A stretch of 45,342 nt of DNA, taken from NCBI GenBank assembly GCA_014860355.1, contig JACZJV010000160.1, positions 1 to 45,342 on the forward strand, written 5' to 3'. Positions within the stretch are counted from its first letter, which is position 1. Each line of letters begins with the position of its first letter. The stretch is from Burkholderiales bacterium. Its GTDB lineage: Bacteria; Pseudomonadota; Gammaproteobacteria; Burkholderiales; SG8-39. Below the pieces are notes generated by a model, which was not told the origin of the DNA, ran no database searches, and saw only the letters and a program-made list of their open reading frames with translations. Below, one piece after another: positions 9,089 to 18,139 of the stretch. Made by a program: the position numbers and the translations under genes.

Positions 9089-12000
9089 ATGGCGATCAAC
9101 AACCACGAGCGTGTCGGCAAGGCGATGGATCTGGTGAAAGCCGGGGTTGGCCCATTTGTCGAGCGCGAATTCAAGAACGTGTACCAGGAAAACGCACTGT
9201 CCGAGGCGCTGACGCTGTTGGGCGAGGATCGTCTGAACGCCAAGAAGCCGATTACCGAATGGGATGTGGCGGCGCTGCTCAAGGTAATGTGGGATTCGTG
9301 GAACCAGGTTTTCCGCAAGACACTGGGGCCGGCCGAGCGCAGTCTCGTGCAGGAGCTGCGGGACCACCGCAACAAGTGGGCGCATCAGGAGGTTTTCTCC
9401 GGTGATAACGCGGACCGCGCGCTGGACTCGGCCGAAAGATTGCTGACGGCGGTTTCCGCTCCCCAAGCGGATGAAGTGCGGAAGATCAAGATCGAGCTGC
9501 GGCGCCTGGTGTTGGATGAACAGGTGCGGGGCGAGAAGCGCAAGAGCGCCAGCACCGCAATTGAGAGCACGGTCTCCAGTAACCTCAAGCCTTGGCGCGA
9601 GGTGGTGACGCCGCATAGGGACGTTGCCAGTGGCCTCTATCAGCAGGCCGAATTTGCCGCTGACTTGTGGCAGGTGCATCTCAAGGAAGGCGTGGACGAA
9701 TACAAGAACCCGGTGGAGTTCTTCCGGCGGACGTATCTGACCGAGAGCTTGAAGGACATGCTGGTCGGCGGGGTAAGGCGGCTGACTTCCGGTGGCGGGG
9801 ACCCAGTGGTTCAGCTTCAGACCAACTTCGGCGGTGGGAAAACGCACTCTATGCTGGCGCTCTATCACCTGTTCTCCGGTATCGCGCCAACGGAGTTGGC
9901 CGGGATCGATGCGGTGCTGCACGAGGCCGGTGTCAAGAAACTTCCGATCGCGCGGCGCGTGGTGCTGGTGGGCAACAAGATTTCCCCCGGCAATCCGACG
10001 ACCAAGTCGGATGGCACGGTCGTGCGCACCCTTTGGGGAGAACTGGCCTGGCAACTGGGCAATGCGGCCGGCGGACCCAAGGAGGCCAAGAAAGCGTTCA
10101 ATCGCATCAAGGCCGACGACGAGAAGGCAACCAGTCCCGGTGACGTGCTGCGCGAGCTATTCAACGAATATTCGCCCTGCCTGATCCTGATCGACGAGTG
10201 GGTCGCCTACGCGCGCCAACTCCATGACCAGAGCGATCTGCCGGCGGGGGGATTCGAAACTCAGTTCACCTTCGCCCAGGTGCTGACCGAGTCGGCAAAG
10301 CTCGCCAAAAACTGCATGCTGGTGATCAGCCTGCCGGCCTCGGACGCATCAGGCTCCCCGCATACGCAGGCGGACGACGTGGAGGTCGGCGGCCAGCGCG
10401 GGCGCGAGGCGCTTGCGCGCTTGCGCAACGTCGTGGGTAGGGTGGAATCGTCCTGGCGGCCGGCCAGCGCCGAGGAGGGGTTCGAGATCGTCCGGCGGCG
10501 GCTATTCGAGCCGATGACCGATCCGGCGCAGTTCAAGGACCGCGACGTGGTGGCGAGCGCATTCGCGGATTTCTACCGCACCAATCAGGCGGAGTTCCCG
10601 CCCGAGTGCCGCGACAGCGATTACGAAAAACGTATCAAGGCGGCGTACCCCATCCATCCGGAGATTTTTGACCGGCTCTACACCGACTGGTCCACGCTGG
10701 TGAAATTCCAGCGCACCCGCGGCGTGTTGCGCCTGATGGCGGCGGTGATCCACAGTTTGTGGGAAAAGGGCGACCGCAACCCCCTCATCCTGCCTGCGCA
10801 TATCTCGATCGACGATCCGCGCGTGCAGTCGGAACTGACGCGCTATCTCTCGGACAACTGGGTGCCGGTGATCGAGAAGGACGTGGACGGCCCAGGCTCG
10901 CTGCCGCTACGAATGGACAGCGATCTGCCCAACCTCGGCAAATTCTCGGCGTGCCGGCGCGTGGCGCGCGCCATCTACCTCGGTTCCGCCCCATTGACGC
11001 AAGCCGCACATCGTGGCCTGGAGGACCGGCGGGTAAAACTCGGCAGCGTGATGCCGGGAGAACAGCCCGCGATATTTGGCGACGCGCTGCGCAGACTGGC
11101 CGGGGCGGCGACCTACCTCTACCAGGACGGCGCGCGCTACTGGTACTCGACGCAGCCGACAGTCACCAAACTGGCGGAGGACCGCGCCGAGCAGTACAAG
11201 CGCGAGTCCGACAGGGTGGTTCACGAACTCGACCGACGGCTGCGCGACGACCTGCGCAAAATGGGCGATTTCAGCCGCATCCACCCACTGCCGCAATCGG
11301 GTCAGGACGTGCCCGACGACATGGATGCGCGCTTGGTGGTGTTGGGTGTCGACCATGCCTACAGCAAGGAACCGGGCAATGTCGCCGAAATGGCTGCAAA
11401 GAAGATCCTCGAATCGCGTGGCAACACGCCACGCCTCTACCGCAACTCGCTGGTCTTTCTGGCGGCCGACAAGACGCGGTTGCAGGATCTCGACGAGGCG
11501 GCCCGCAAGTACCTCGCATGGGAGTCGATCCTCGCCGAAAAAGAACAGTTGAACCTCGACCCGCAGCAGGTGAAGCAGGCCGAGACCCAGGTCAAAGCCG
11601 CCGATGGCGCCGTGACTGCGCGCTTGCCCGAGACGTACCAGTGGCTACTGGTGCCGATCCAGGAGAAGCCGCAAGACGCGATCAAGTGGCAAGCGCTGCG
11701 TCTGTCGGGAACCGACGCACTGGCGGTGCGGGCAAGCAAGAAGCTGCGCAGCGACGAACTGCTGCTCACCGCCTTTGCGTCCACACGGCTGCGCATGGAA
11801 CTCGACCGGGTGCCGCTCTGGCGCGGCGATCACGTTGCCATCAAGCAGCTTGCCGAAGACTTTGCGCGTTATCTCTACCTGCCGCGGATCAAGGACTCGA
11901 CCGTACTCGTCGAGGCGATCCGCGATGGCGTCGGCCTGCTGACCTGGGAGCAGGATTCGTTTGCTTATGCGGAGAGCTATGACGAGGCGGCCAAGCGCTA

Positions 12001-12430
12001 TCGTGGTCTGCGCCATAACCAGCGGGTGAACCTGACCGCCGATGATGCGGGATTTCTGTTGAAGCCGGACGTGGCGCGCAAACAGATTGATACCGAAACC
12101 GTACCCGCGCCCACGCCGGGCGGTGGACCGGATAAACCTGTAACGGGTGACCCTGCACCGACGCCAACGCCGACCGGCGCGGCCGACGTGCCGAAACCCA
12201 AGCGCTATCACGGCACGGTAGAACTCGACCCCGCGCGCACCGGTCGCGATGCCGGGCGCATCGCCGATGAGGTGATCGCGCACCTTGTTGGGCTGGTGGG
12301 TTCGAATGTCCGAGTCACTTTGGAGATCGACGCCGAGATCCCGGGCGGTGCGCCCGACAACGTGGTGCGGACCGTGACCGAGAACGGCCGGACGCTGAAG
12401 TTCACGAGCCAGGGGTTCGAGAAAGAGTAG
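9089..12430 (+). CDS. HEPN(Swt1)-DUF499 large ATPase (COG1483 type)
   Basis: The protein is 1113 residues. The N-terminus (about 1-125) matches the Swt1-type HEPN domain, with NNHERVGKAMDLV at the start and RNKWAH at 94-99 giving an intact R-x4-H motif. A DUF499-type P-loop ATPase domain follows: Walker A FGGGKTHS (247-254; the usual GxxxxGK is shortened to GGGK) and Walker B LILIDEWVAYAR with D369 and E370. A proline-rich linker (about 1010-1040) leads to a small C-terminal domain. DUF499 ATPases play a role in COG1743-type defence loci that is probably similar to BrxC/PglY in BREX. The gene lies 6 bases after the methylase and 18 bases before the kinase. The HEPN fusion suggests the ATPase could gate an RNase activity, which is inference. 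Confidence 0.9.
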   Translation: MAINNHERVGKAMDLVKAGVGPFVEREFKNVYQENALSEALTLLGEDRLNAKKPITEWDVAALLKVMWDSWNQVFRKTLGPAERSLVQELRDHRNKWAHQEVFSGDNADRALDSAERLLTAVSAPQADEVRKIKIELRRLVLDEQVRGEKRKSASTAIESTVSSNLKPWREVVTPHRDVASGLYQQAEFAADLWQVHLKEGVDEYKNPVEFFRRTYLTESLKDMLVGGVRRLTSGGGDPVVQLQTNFGGGKTHSMLALYHLFSGIAPTELAGIDAVLHEAGVKKLPIARRVVLVGNKISPGNPTTKSDGTVVRTLWGELAWQLGNAAGGPKEAKKAFNRIKADDEKATSPGDVLRELFNEYSPCLILIDEWVAYARQLHDQSDLPAGGFETQFTFAQVLTESAKLAKNCMLVISLPASDASGSPHTQADDVEVGGQRGREALARLRNVVGRVESSWRPASAEEGFEIVRRRLFEPMTDPAQFKDRDVVASAFADFYRTNQAEFPPECRDSDYEKRIKAAYPIHPEIFDRLYTDWSTLVKFQRTRGVLRLMAAVIHSLWEKGDRNPLILPAHISIDDPRVQSELTRYLSDNWVPVIEKDVDGPGSLPLRMDSDLPNLGKFSACRRVARAIYLGSAPLTQAAHRGLEDRRVKLGSVMPGEQPAIFGDALRRLAGAATYLYQDGARYWYSTQPTVTKLAEDRAEQYKRESDRVVHELDRRLRDDLRKMGDFSRIHPLPQSGQDVPDDMDARLVVLGVDHAYSKEPGNVAEMAAKKILESRGNTPRLYRNSLVFLAADKTRLQDLDEAARKYLAWESILAEKEQLNLDPQQVKQAETQVKAADGAVTARLPETYQWLLVPIQEKPQDAIKWQALRLSGTDALAVRASKKLRSDELLLTAFASTRLRMELDRVPLWRGDHVAIKQLAEDFARYLYLPRIKDSTVLVEAIRDGVGLLTWEQDSFAYAESYDEAAKRYRGLRHNQRVNLTADDAGFLLKPDVARKQIDTETVPAPTPGGGPDKPVTGDPAPTPTPTGAADVPKPKRYHGTVELDPARTGRDAGRIADEVIAHLVGLVGSNVRVTLEIDAEIPGGAPDNVVRTVTENGRTLKFTSQGFEKE

Positions 12431-12448
12431 CACCCGCCTTCATCCGCA

Positions 12449-14191
12449 ATGGCACAGGACCTAAAACCGGCAGGACTGCTCGACGGCAAATACCGCCTGA
12501 TTCGCAAACTGGGCGGCGGAGGTTTTGGGGACGTATTTCTCGCCGAGGATATGGTGCTGGCCGGCCACCGGGTGGCGATCAAGATCCTGCGGGACCGGCG
12601 TGAATCAGACAATGATGCGCTCCTAAGGGAAATGCGCATTCTTGCCGGATTGCGCCATCCAGGCATTGCTGGCTTCTTCCATCACTTCGAGCATCAGGAA
12701 ACACTGCATCTGGTCATGGAGTATTGCCCCGGCGGCAATCTGCGTGCCCGGATGGATACCGGGTCAGTTTCCCAGGAACTTGCGTTCAAATGGTGCCGTG
12801 CCATGGCGGAGACGCTCCAGTTTGTCCACAAGAAGGGGATCGTTCACCACGACATCAAGCCCGAGAACATCCTTTTCGGCGAGGACGAGTCGCTCAGGAT
12901 TGCCGATTTCGGGGTGGCAAACAGCAATGGCGGCACGCGCTTCTACATGGCACCGGAATTGCTGCTTGGCGAGCAGGTATCGAGTAGCGATCCGCGCATC
13001 GACGTGTACGCCCTTGGCATCACCTTTCTGGAGTTGCTGAGCACTGTTGAGCTATTCGCAGGCATGAGCGCAGACGAGAGGCTACAGGCCAAGATCAGGC
13101 ACGATTTCGTTCCCTACGACCTTGCTCATTGGGTTCAGGAGATCGTCTTGAAAGCGGTCCACCCGACGCCCGAACTGCGGTTTCAATCAATGGGGGAGCT
13201 GTGTGAAGCGATCGATTCGCGGCATGTCCCCTACATCCTCGACGGTAATCGCATCGTCGCGCATCGCTTGGCCGAGAAGGCGGAGGACCTGATCGAACGC
13301 AAGAAATGGAAAACAGCGCAAAAGACTCTAGATCTGGCGCTGGGCCGCTCGCAAGATTGCGTGGCCGCGCTCATTACCGTGGGACGACTTGATCTACTAC
13401 TTCGGCGCATTTCGCAGGCAGCCGCGCACCTAAATCAGGCTTTGGTGGTGAATCCAAGGGCGGACGTGCAGAAGGAGCTCGGCTGGATTCAGCTTGAAAG
13501 GAAAAACTATCCGCAGGCGATTTCGATGCTCAATGACTACCTGCAGCGCCATGCGGCGGACTTCGAAGCCTGCAATTTGTTGCTCGAATGCTTCTACCGG
13601 ACCGATCGCTACGAACAAGGCGATGAACTCGCGGCGCTGATGATGAAGGAAAAAGGACATAGCGGCTGCTTCATGAACCAGCGACTTATCTTCCGGATTC
13701 TGTCGGGCGCATACAAGGATGAGTGGCTGCGCTCGGAGGACATGGACGGCATTGCCAATCCGTTCATCCGGTACAACATAGACGTCGCCAGCGAGGCGCC
13801 GTCGTCCTGGGATGCGGGGGGGCGGTCGACGCTCAAGAGCAAGTTGCTGTTCCAGGACTACCGGTTTGGCCTCGCAGGGGCAACGAAAAAGGTGAACACG
13901 ATCACGGTAGGCCAGGAGAAGGAGACACCGAAAGAATATTCAGGCTTCATTGTTGGCGTAGGTCGTCTCACGGCGAACGAGATTTGCCTGTCGGGGACAG
14001 GCTGCAGTCGCCGCCACGCGGCAATCGTGAACTATCTGGATGATGTTTGGATTCACGACCTCAATAGCATGACGGGCGTAACTGTATCGGGCCAGCGCAT
14101 TGATGGAAAAGCGTTTCTTGATGGCGTCAGTGAAGTTCAGATTGGCCGATATAAGGCGATGATTTCGCCGAAGCGCGGCTTGCTCGTATGA
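12449..14191 (+). CDS. Ser/Thr protein kinase with TPR-like middle and C-terminal FHA domain
   Basis: This is a 580-residue eukaryotic-type kinase. Visible motifs are the glycine loop GGGGFGDV (22-29), the ATP lysine in VAIKIL (K45), the catalytic loop VHHDIKPEN with D135, DFG (153-155) and APE (168-170). The usual HRD is HHD here, and the activation segment is very short. Helical TPR-like repeats occupy about 265-400. The last 80 residues look like an FHA phosphothreonine-binding domain (GVGR near 501, then SRRHA and NSMTGVTVSG). There is no membrane segment, so the kinase is cytoplasmic. It follows the DUF499 gene by 18 bases in the same operon. Kinases also occur in BREX type 2 (PglW), so a regulatory or sensing role in defence is plausible, with the FHA domain binding an autophosphorylated or partner protein. 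Confidence 0.88.
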   Translation: MAQDLKPAGLLDGKYRLIRKLGGGGFGDVFLAEDMVLAGHRVAIKILRDRRESDNDALLREMRILAGLRHPGIAGFFHHFEHQETLHLVMEYCPGGNLRARMDTGSVSQELAFKWCRAMAETLQFVHKKGIVHHDIKPENILFGEDESLRIADFGVANSNGGTRFYMAPELLLGEQVSSSDPRIDVYALGITFLELLSTVELFAGMSADERLQAKIRHDFVPYDLAHWVQEIVLKAVHPTPELRFQSMGELCEAIDSRHVPYILDGNRIVAHRLAEKAEDLIERKKWKTAQKTLDLALGRSQDCVAALITVGRLDLLLRRISQAAAHLNQALVVNPRADVQKELGWIQLERKNYPQAISMLNDYLQRHAADFEACNLLLECFYRTDRYEQGDELAALMMKEKGHSGCFMNQRLIFRILSGAYKDEWLRSEDMDGIANPFIRYNIDVASEAPSSWDAGGRSTLKSKLLFQDYRFGLAGATKKVNTITVGQEKETPKEYSGFIVGVGRLTANEICLSGTGCSRRHAAIVNYLDDVWIHDLNSMTGVTVSGQRIDGKAFLDGVSEVQIGRYKAMISPKRGLLV

Positions 14192-14517
14192 CAAGCGTAC
14201 AGCATCGCCGGGTGCTCCGGACACATTGCCCGACTGAGGTTGCGCCAGTGCTCGGGGACCTATGCTTTCAAGAACAAGCCAAGGTGGAGCTGGTTGCAAA
14301 GGATCGGTATGGCAGGTCGGTCGGCAACGTGAGTTGCCGTGAAGTGGACGCCAGCGCACATCAGGTCGCCCTCGGCATGGCTTGGGTGTACGACCGCTAC
14401 AGCAAGCCTGGCAGCCCACTGTATCGCCTTCAAGACGGGGCAAAGGCTGCGAGGCGCGGAATGTGGGCGGATAATGACCCCATACGGCCTTGGGAGTGGC
14501 GGAGAGTGGGCAAATAA
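14188..14517 (+). pseudogene. Truncated thermonuclease (SNase), remnant 1
   Basis: The frame encodes 109 residues. From about residue 18 onward it matches the C-terminal half of staphylococcal-nuclease-like proteins: DLCFQEQAKVELV, KDRYGR, AHQVALGMAWVYDRY, RRGMWAD and the final PWEWRR. The family's N-terminal part, with signal peptide, GDT and the first catalytic arginine and aspartates, is missing and replaced by unrelated sequence. It overlaps the kinase stop by ATGA, so it may still be translated, but it should lack nuclease activity. About 80 bases from 14350 are nearly identical to bases from 17960, inside remnant 2. I read it as the 3' end of a gene cut by recombination. Confidence 0.75.
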
Positions 14518-14625
14518 CGATTACCTACAATCGGCGGCTATCGGCCGGGAACCGATCTCGATGCCGACCGCCTCGACGGTCCGTTCCCCGCCCTAGGACA
14601 ACCGAGACCAAGGAGATGAGAGGAC

Positions 14626-16098
14626 GTGGAAGAGTTTACTAAATTCGGCAAATTTGCCATTGCCCCAGACCAACACCTCCACGGTGAGTTGCGGGTGGCG
14701 GGAAAGGGGACCTCACTCTATCTGAGAGACGATGAGTTCTTCCATACTCGTACAATCCCCGATAAATGTTTGACTGGAATTTTGCACGATCTCACTAGAG
14801 TCACCCTGATTGAATGCATAACGTTGGAGGAGATGGCGCACGGAGGCGATGAGACATACCACTCCGCCAAACTGTTCCCTCACTTTGTCTTGGAGGGGCC
14901 ACAGCATATAAGTCCAAACGACCAGGCGATAGTTGAGATCCGACTTGGGCTTGACGACGCAACGGCGCTCTTCTATGACTTTGACGCATTCGGCACTGTG
15001 ATTGATCCGGTTCCGCACATAGAACGAATTGCAGCAGCCAACAAAGTTGATCGGGAAATCGTGGTCGGCCCCGAGCCGCGGATCGTGTACTTTACCGGCA
15101 AGCGCGACATTATCGAAGTGGACACGGCGTTGGGCACAGTGCGTGCGCGGCACAACCCTGGCTGGAGCCTTGGAGGGCCGGCCGGCGTTCGCATCGACAA
15201 CGTTATCACCATCGGAATTGAACCTGAGCGACCACTTACATTTGGCGATGCATTTTTTCGAACGTTGCAACTACTTCGGTTCTTGGAACTTGTCATCGGA
15301 CGTCGTCAGAATCTGCGTGAGTTCGTCGTGTTCGTCAATGGCGCTGAAAATAGAGTACCGCTGAGGGTGCACTGGAGTTACCGTCCATTGCGAACAGCGA
15401 GAGCGATAGACCACCGGAGGTCGCCGCAGCCAGCCGATCTCCTCCTAGATCCGATTCGTCAATCGGACGAATTCGCGAACGTGATGCGGGCATGGCTCGG
15501 CACCGACAGAGAGCGGCAGGACGCGAGGTGTCGGTTCCATACTTCGTTCATAGACCAGGAGATATACTCCGTGGAACGGCTAATCGGCGCTGCGAATATG
15601 TTCGACCTACTGCCGAACTCGGCCGCTCCCAAGGACGTAGACATTCCCTCGGATGTGATGGATGCCAAGCGGCGCTGCCAGGAGATATTTGAGTCTCTAC
15701 CGGATAGCTATGAGCGGAGCAGCGTGCTCGGTATCCTGGGGCGGCTGGGAAAGGCATCCCTCAAGCACAAGACACGGCACAGGGCGCAATATGTTGAGAC
15801 CGTCACAGCAGGGCGATTCCCGGACCTTGCGTTGGTGCTTGATGAAGCCATAAATTGTCGAAATCATTATGTCCATGGCAGCTCCGCGAAGATTGACTAC
15901 CGCGAGAACTTCGATATGGTCACATTCTTCACGGACACGTTAGAGTTTGTCTTCGCCGCTTCCGAGTTAATAGAGGCTGGATGGAACATTCAGGCGTTCA
16001 TCAAGAAAGGGACCACCATGTCCCATCCCTTCGGCGCATACCGCGTCGACTACGACGAACGCATCAAGAAATTCCATGCGCTTCTTTCGAAAGCATGA
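14626..16098 (+). CDS. apeA: ApeA-like HEPN anti-phage protein
   Basis: The protein is 490 residues. The N-terminal half is beta-rich and resembles the ApeA N-terminal domain: a GELRVAGKGTSLYL-type start, then VTLIECITL near 60-70 and a conserved acidic region. The C-terminal half is helical and carries RNHYVH at 412-417, an intact R-x4-H HEPN motif, within a typical CRNHYVHG setting. ApeA proteins are single-gene abortive-infection effectors whose HEPN domain is thought to cleave RNA on phage infection. The start is a GTG preceded by AAGGAGATGAGAGG. The gene stands alone, with 108 bases after the SNase remnant and about 240 bases before the next gene. The family call rests on motif style rather than an alignment. 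Confidence 0.75.
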   Translation: MEEFTKFGKFAIAPDQHLHGELRVAGKGTSLYLRDDEFFHTRTIPDKCLTGILHDLTRVTLIECITLEEMAHGGDETYHSAKLFPHFVLEGPQHISPNDQAIVEIRLGLDDATALFYDFDAFGTVIDPVPHIERIAAANKVDREIVVGPEPRIVYFTGKRDIIEVDTALGTVRARHNPGWSLGGPAGVRIDNVITIGIEPERPLTFGDAFFRTLQLLRFLELVIGRRQNLREFVVFVNGAENRVPLRVHWSYRPLRTARAIDHRRSPQPADLLLDPIRQSDEFANVMRAWLGTDRERQDARCRFHTSFIDQEIYSVERLIGAANMFDLLPNSAAPKDVDIPSDVMDAKRRCQEIFESLPDSYERSSVLGILGRLGKASLKHKTRHRAQYVETVTAGRFPDLALVLDEAINCRNHYVHGSSAKIDYRENFDMVTFFTDTLEFVFAASELIEAGWNIQAFIKKGTTMSHPFGAYRVDYDERIKKFHALLSKA

Positions 16099-16152
16099 AA
16101 GAACGGAATCGATGTGCAAAGATTTCGCTCGCAGCGGTGGGCCTCCGAGGTT

Positions 16153-16193
16153 GAGAAGCCGGCAGTGCGCAGAACTTCCGCTTTCGGCTTCTC
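16153..16193. terminator. Possible hairpin downstream of the ApeA-like gene
   Basis: The 9-mer gagaagccg at 16153-16161 pairs perfectly with cggcttctc at 16185-16193 across a 23-base loop. It lies 55 bases after the ApeA-like stop. There is no clear T tract, so an attenuated or Rho-assisted terminator is only a guess. The remaining sequence of this 243-base gap shows nothing else. Confidence 0.35.
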
Positions 16194-16341
16194 GCCGGTG
16201 GGAAGTTGGACTACCGATCCTTGACCTACCTTATGAGCCGCCTCAAGCCTCACGCTGATTCAGCCGATGCGACGACGTGCGCGCAGCCGAATCTCTGGCA
16301 ACGCCAAACAATTCGCGTCAAAGTAGGTAGGAGCGATAGTT

Positions 16342-17769
16342 ATGGGTGAGGCGCGCAATAGGGGCACTCCCGAAGAGCGCCGACGCTTGGCAATTAAGCG
16401 CAATAAGGCAGAGCTTTTGGAGCACATGAGCGACAAGGACGAGCGCACGAATGTTGCGCTGAGGGCTGGACTTGCGCCTTTCCTTGCTCGAATTTCAGCC
16501 GAAGAATGGCGGACCCGCCGGGAACGAATTCTTGAATGGCTCAAGGGGATCATGGAGGGCAGCGAACTGGAGAAGGCAAAGCCAGTCCGCGTTCGGGACG
16601 ACGAGATCGGTTGGTATCTATTTTTGTGCGAGCAGGCGCTAGAGGACCCAATGTGCATAGACATTAGTCAGGCACAACGGGCTTTGCCCTTTTTTGTGGG
16701 TATTGGCGAACGCTGGAAGCATTCGACAAAGGTAAAGGGGCTGGAGCGAAAGATTGACGAGGTTTTGCATAATTATAAGTCTGCGCCAGATGGCCTGATC
16801 TTCGAGATCCTGGTCGCGTTGTCCTATGCTGCCAATGGCTGGGACGTCGAATTGCTAGAACAAAGCCCCCCTGCGAAGAGCCCGGACATGGTTGTTCGAA
16901 AGGATGGCAGGGAGCTGTATATTGAGTGCAAACGACAGGATCGGCGGACTGCGTATTCCGAGACAGAGCGCAATCATTTCCTGCGCATGTGGGAAGCGGC
17001 CAAGCATGTGCTGATCAAAAATAGCCAGTGGGCGTGGTTCAAGGGAACGTTTCACGCTGAGGCGTCCGCTCTTCCCACAGAGTTTCTAAAGGAGATATTT
17101 CAATCGGCACTGCCGCTGGGTAGTGGAGAGCGTTTGATCCATGACAGTGCGGATGCTACTATTTTCGCGCGGCTTATCGACAGATACGCGGTGATCCGGC
17201 ACATGGCGCAGTATCATGTCAAAGCGAATTCGCCGGCATTGAGTGCCTTGCTCGGTGGCGATTGGGCGCCGCCAAACTCTCCAACAACGATTATCCATCT
17301 CGTCAAGACAAGTCATGTGATTGATTGCGAGGTGCGAGTGCTGGGGACATATATTGATGAAATCGCGTGGGCTAGCGGTTTCACGCGCGAGTTTGACTCT
17401 GATGTTTCGATCGACAAGAAGGCGCGCGATGTGACGAAGCATCTGGCTGACGCAGTCAAGCAGGTTCCTAGCGACAAACCGTCAATCATTCATCTTGCCG
17501 CGGAGACCATGGAAGGCAAAGACGTCGAGCTACGCCGGACCGAGAAAGTCATGGCGACGATTCCGTCATTCATTACTGATAAGCCGGTGATCGCCGTTCG
17601 CTTTCATCGCTTTCAAGGCAACCAGACCACTGACAAGTTATTTGAATTCGACGAGACCGTGAACAAGTTTCAGATCGACGGGGCTCGGCTCGATGACATT
17701 CCATTCAACGTGGTGGTTCCTGACCATGTGGCAATGCAACGCGGCAGCCATTGGGAACTCTATCAGTGA
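16342..17769 (+). CDS. Putative PD-(D/E)xK nuclease-like protein, unknown family
   Basis: I do not recognise the full-length family of this 475-residue protein. The N-terminus is basic (GEARNRGTPEERRRLA). The middle has the signature of a restriction-endonuclease-like core: FEILVALSYAANGWDVELLE (helix and strand), then SPDMVV with D182, then YIECKRQ with E195 and K197. That D...E-x-K spacing matches PD-(D/E)xK metal-dependent nucleases and mrr-like proteins. The remaining 270 residues have no motif I can name. It follows the ApeA-like gene on the same strand and is bracketed with it by two SNase 3' fragments. A DNA nuclease effector with a built-in sensing domain is a reasonable hypothesis. 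Confidence 0.7.
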   Translation: MGEARNRGTPEERRRLAIKRNKAELLEHMSDKDERTNVALRAGLAPFLARISAEEWRTRRERILEWLKGIMEGSELEKAKPVRVRDDEIGWYLFLCEQALEDPMCIDISQAQRALPFFVGIGERWKHSTKVKGLERKIDEVLHNYKSAPDGLIFEILVALSYAANGWDVELLEQSPPAKSPDMVVRKDGRELYIECKRQDRRTAYSETERNHFLRMWEAAKHVLIKNSQWAWFKGTFHAEASALPTEFLKEIFQSALPLGSGERLIHDSADATIFARLIDRYAVIRHMAQYHVKANSPALSALLGGDWAPPNSPTTIIHLVKTSHVIDCEVRVLGTYIDEIAWASGFTREFDSDVSIDKKARDVTKHLADAVKQVPSDKPSIIHLAAETMEGKDVELRRTEKVMATIPSFITDKPVIAVRFHRFQGNQTTDKLFEFDETVNKFQIDGARLDDIPFNVVVPDHVAMQRGSHWELYQ

Positions 17770-17956
17770 TTGCGAAAGGGCATGTCTAGATATACTGGTA
17801 ATGGGGAGGCATAGAAGGGCCGTTTGTCGCTCAGATCGAAAGCGTTCTGATCGTCCTGGCCGTTATTGACCAGCCAATGCTCCTGATCATCCTGTTGGCC
17901 ACGATGGTGGGTGGGGGGGCGACAATCATGCCGTCCGGCGATGCTGGTTGACGCTG

Positions 17957-18139
17957 TCCGCCAGTGCACATCAGGTCGCCCTCGGCATGGCTTGGGTGTA
18001 TGACCGCTACAGCAAGCCTGGCCGCCCCCTGTATCCCCTCCAGGACGCAGCTAAGACGGCAAAGCGTGGACTGTGGGCGGATAATGAACCTGTGCCGCCA
18101 TGGAAATGGCGAGTTAAGCGGATAAGGGATGACAAGTGA
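17957..18139 (+). pseudogene. Truncated thermonuclease (SNase), remnant 2
   Basis: From 17957 the frame reads SASAHQVALGMAWVYDRY, then KPGRPLYPLQDAAKTAKRGLWADNEPVPPWKWR, and ends at 18139. Only about 60 residues of the SNase C-terminus remain; the core with the catalytic residues is absent. An 80-base stretch from 17960 is about 95% identical to 14350 onward in remnant 1. The stop codon overlaps the GTG start of the following Sel1 gene, so the Sel1 gene was probably the natural downstream neighbour of a complete SNase gene. The 190 bases before this remnant contain no convincing gene. Confidence 0.75.

Noticed and set aside
2-14191. Canonical DISARM or BREX
   Set aside because: No drmA (helicase), drmB (DUF1998), drmC (PLD), pglZ or brx genes are visible. 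Some could lie to the left of the window.
17770-17947. A hydrophobic stretch (IESVLIVLAVIDQPMLLII) in the plus strand before SNase remnant 2
   Set aside because: The frame has a stop just upstream and no usable start codon. It may be a gene tail but cannot be supported.
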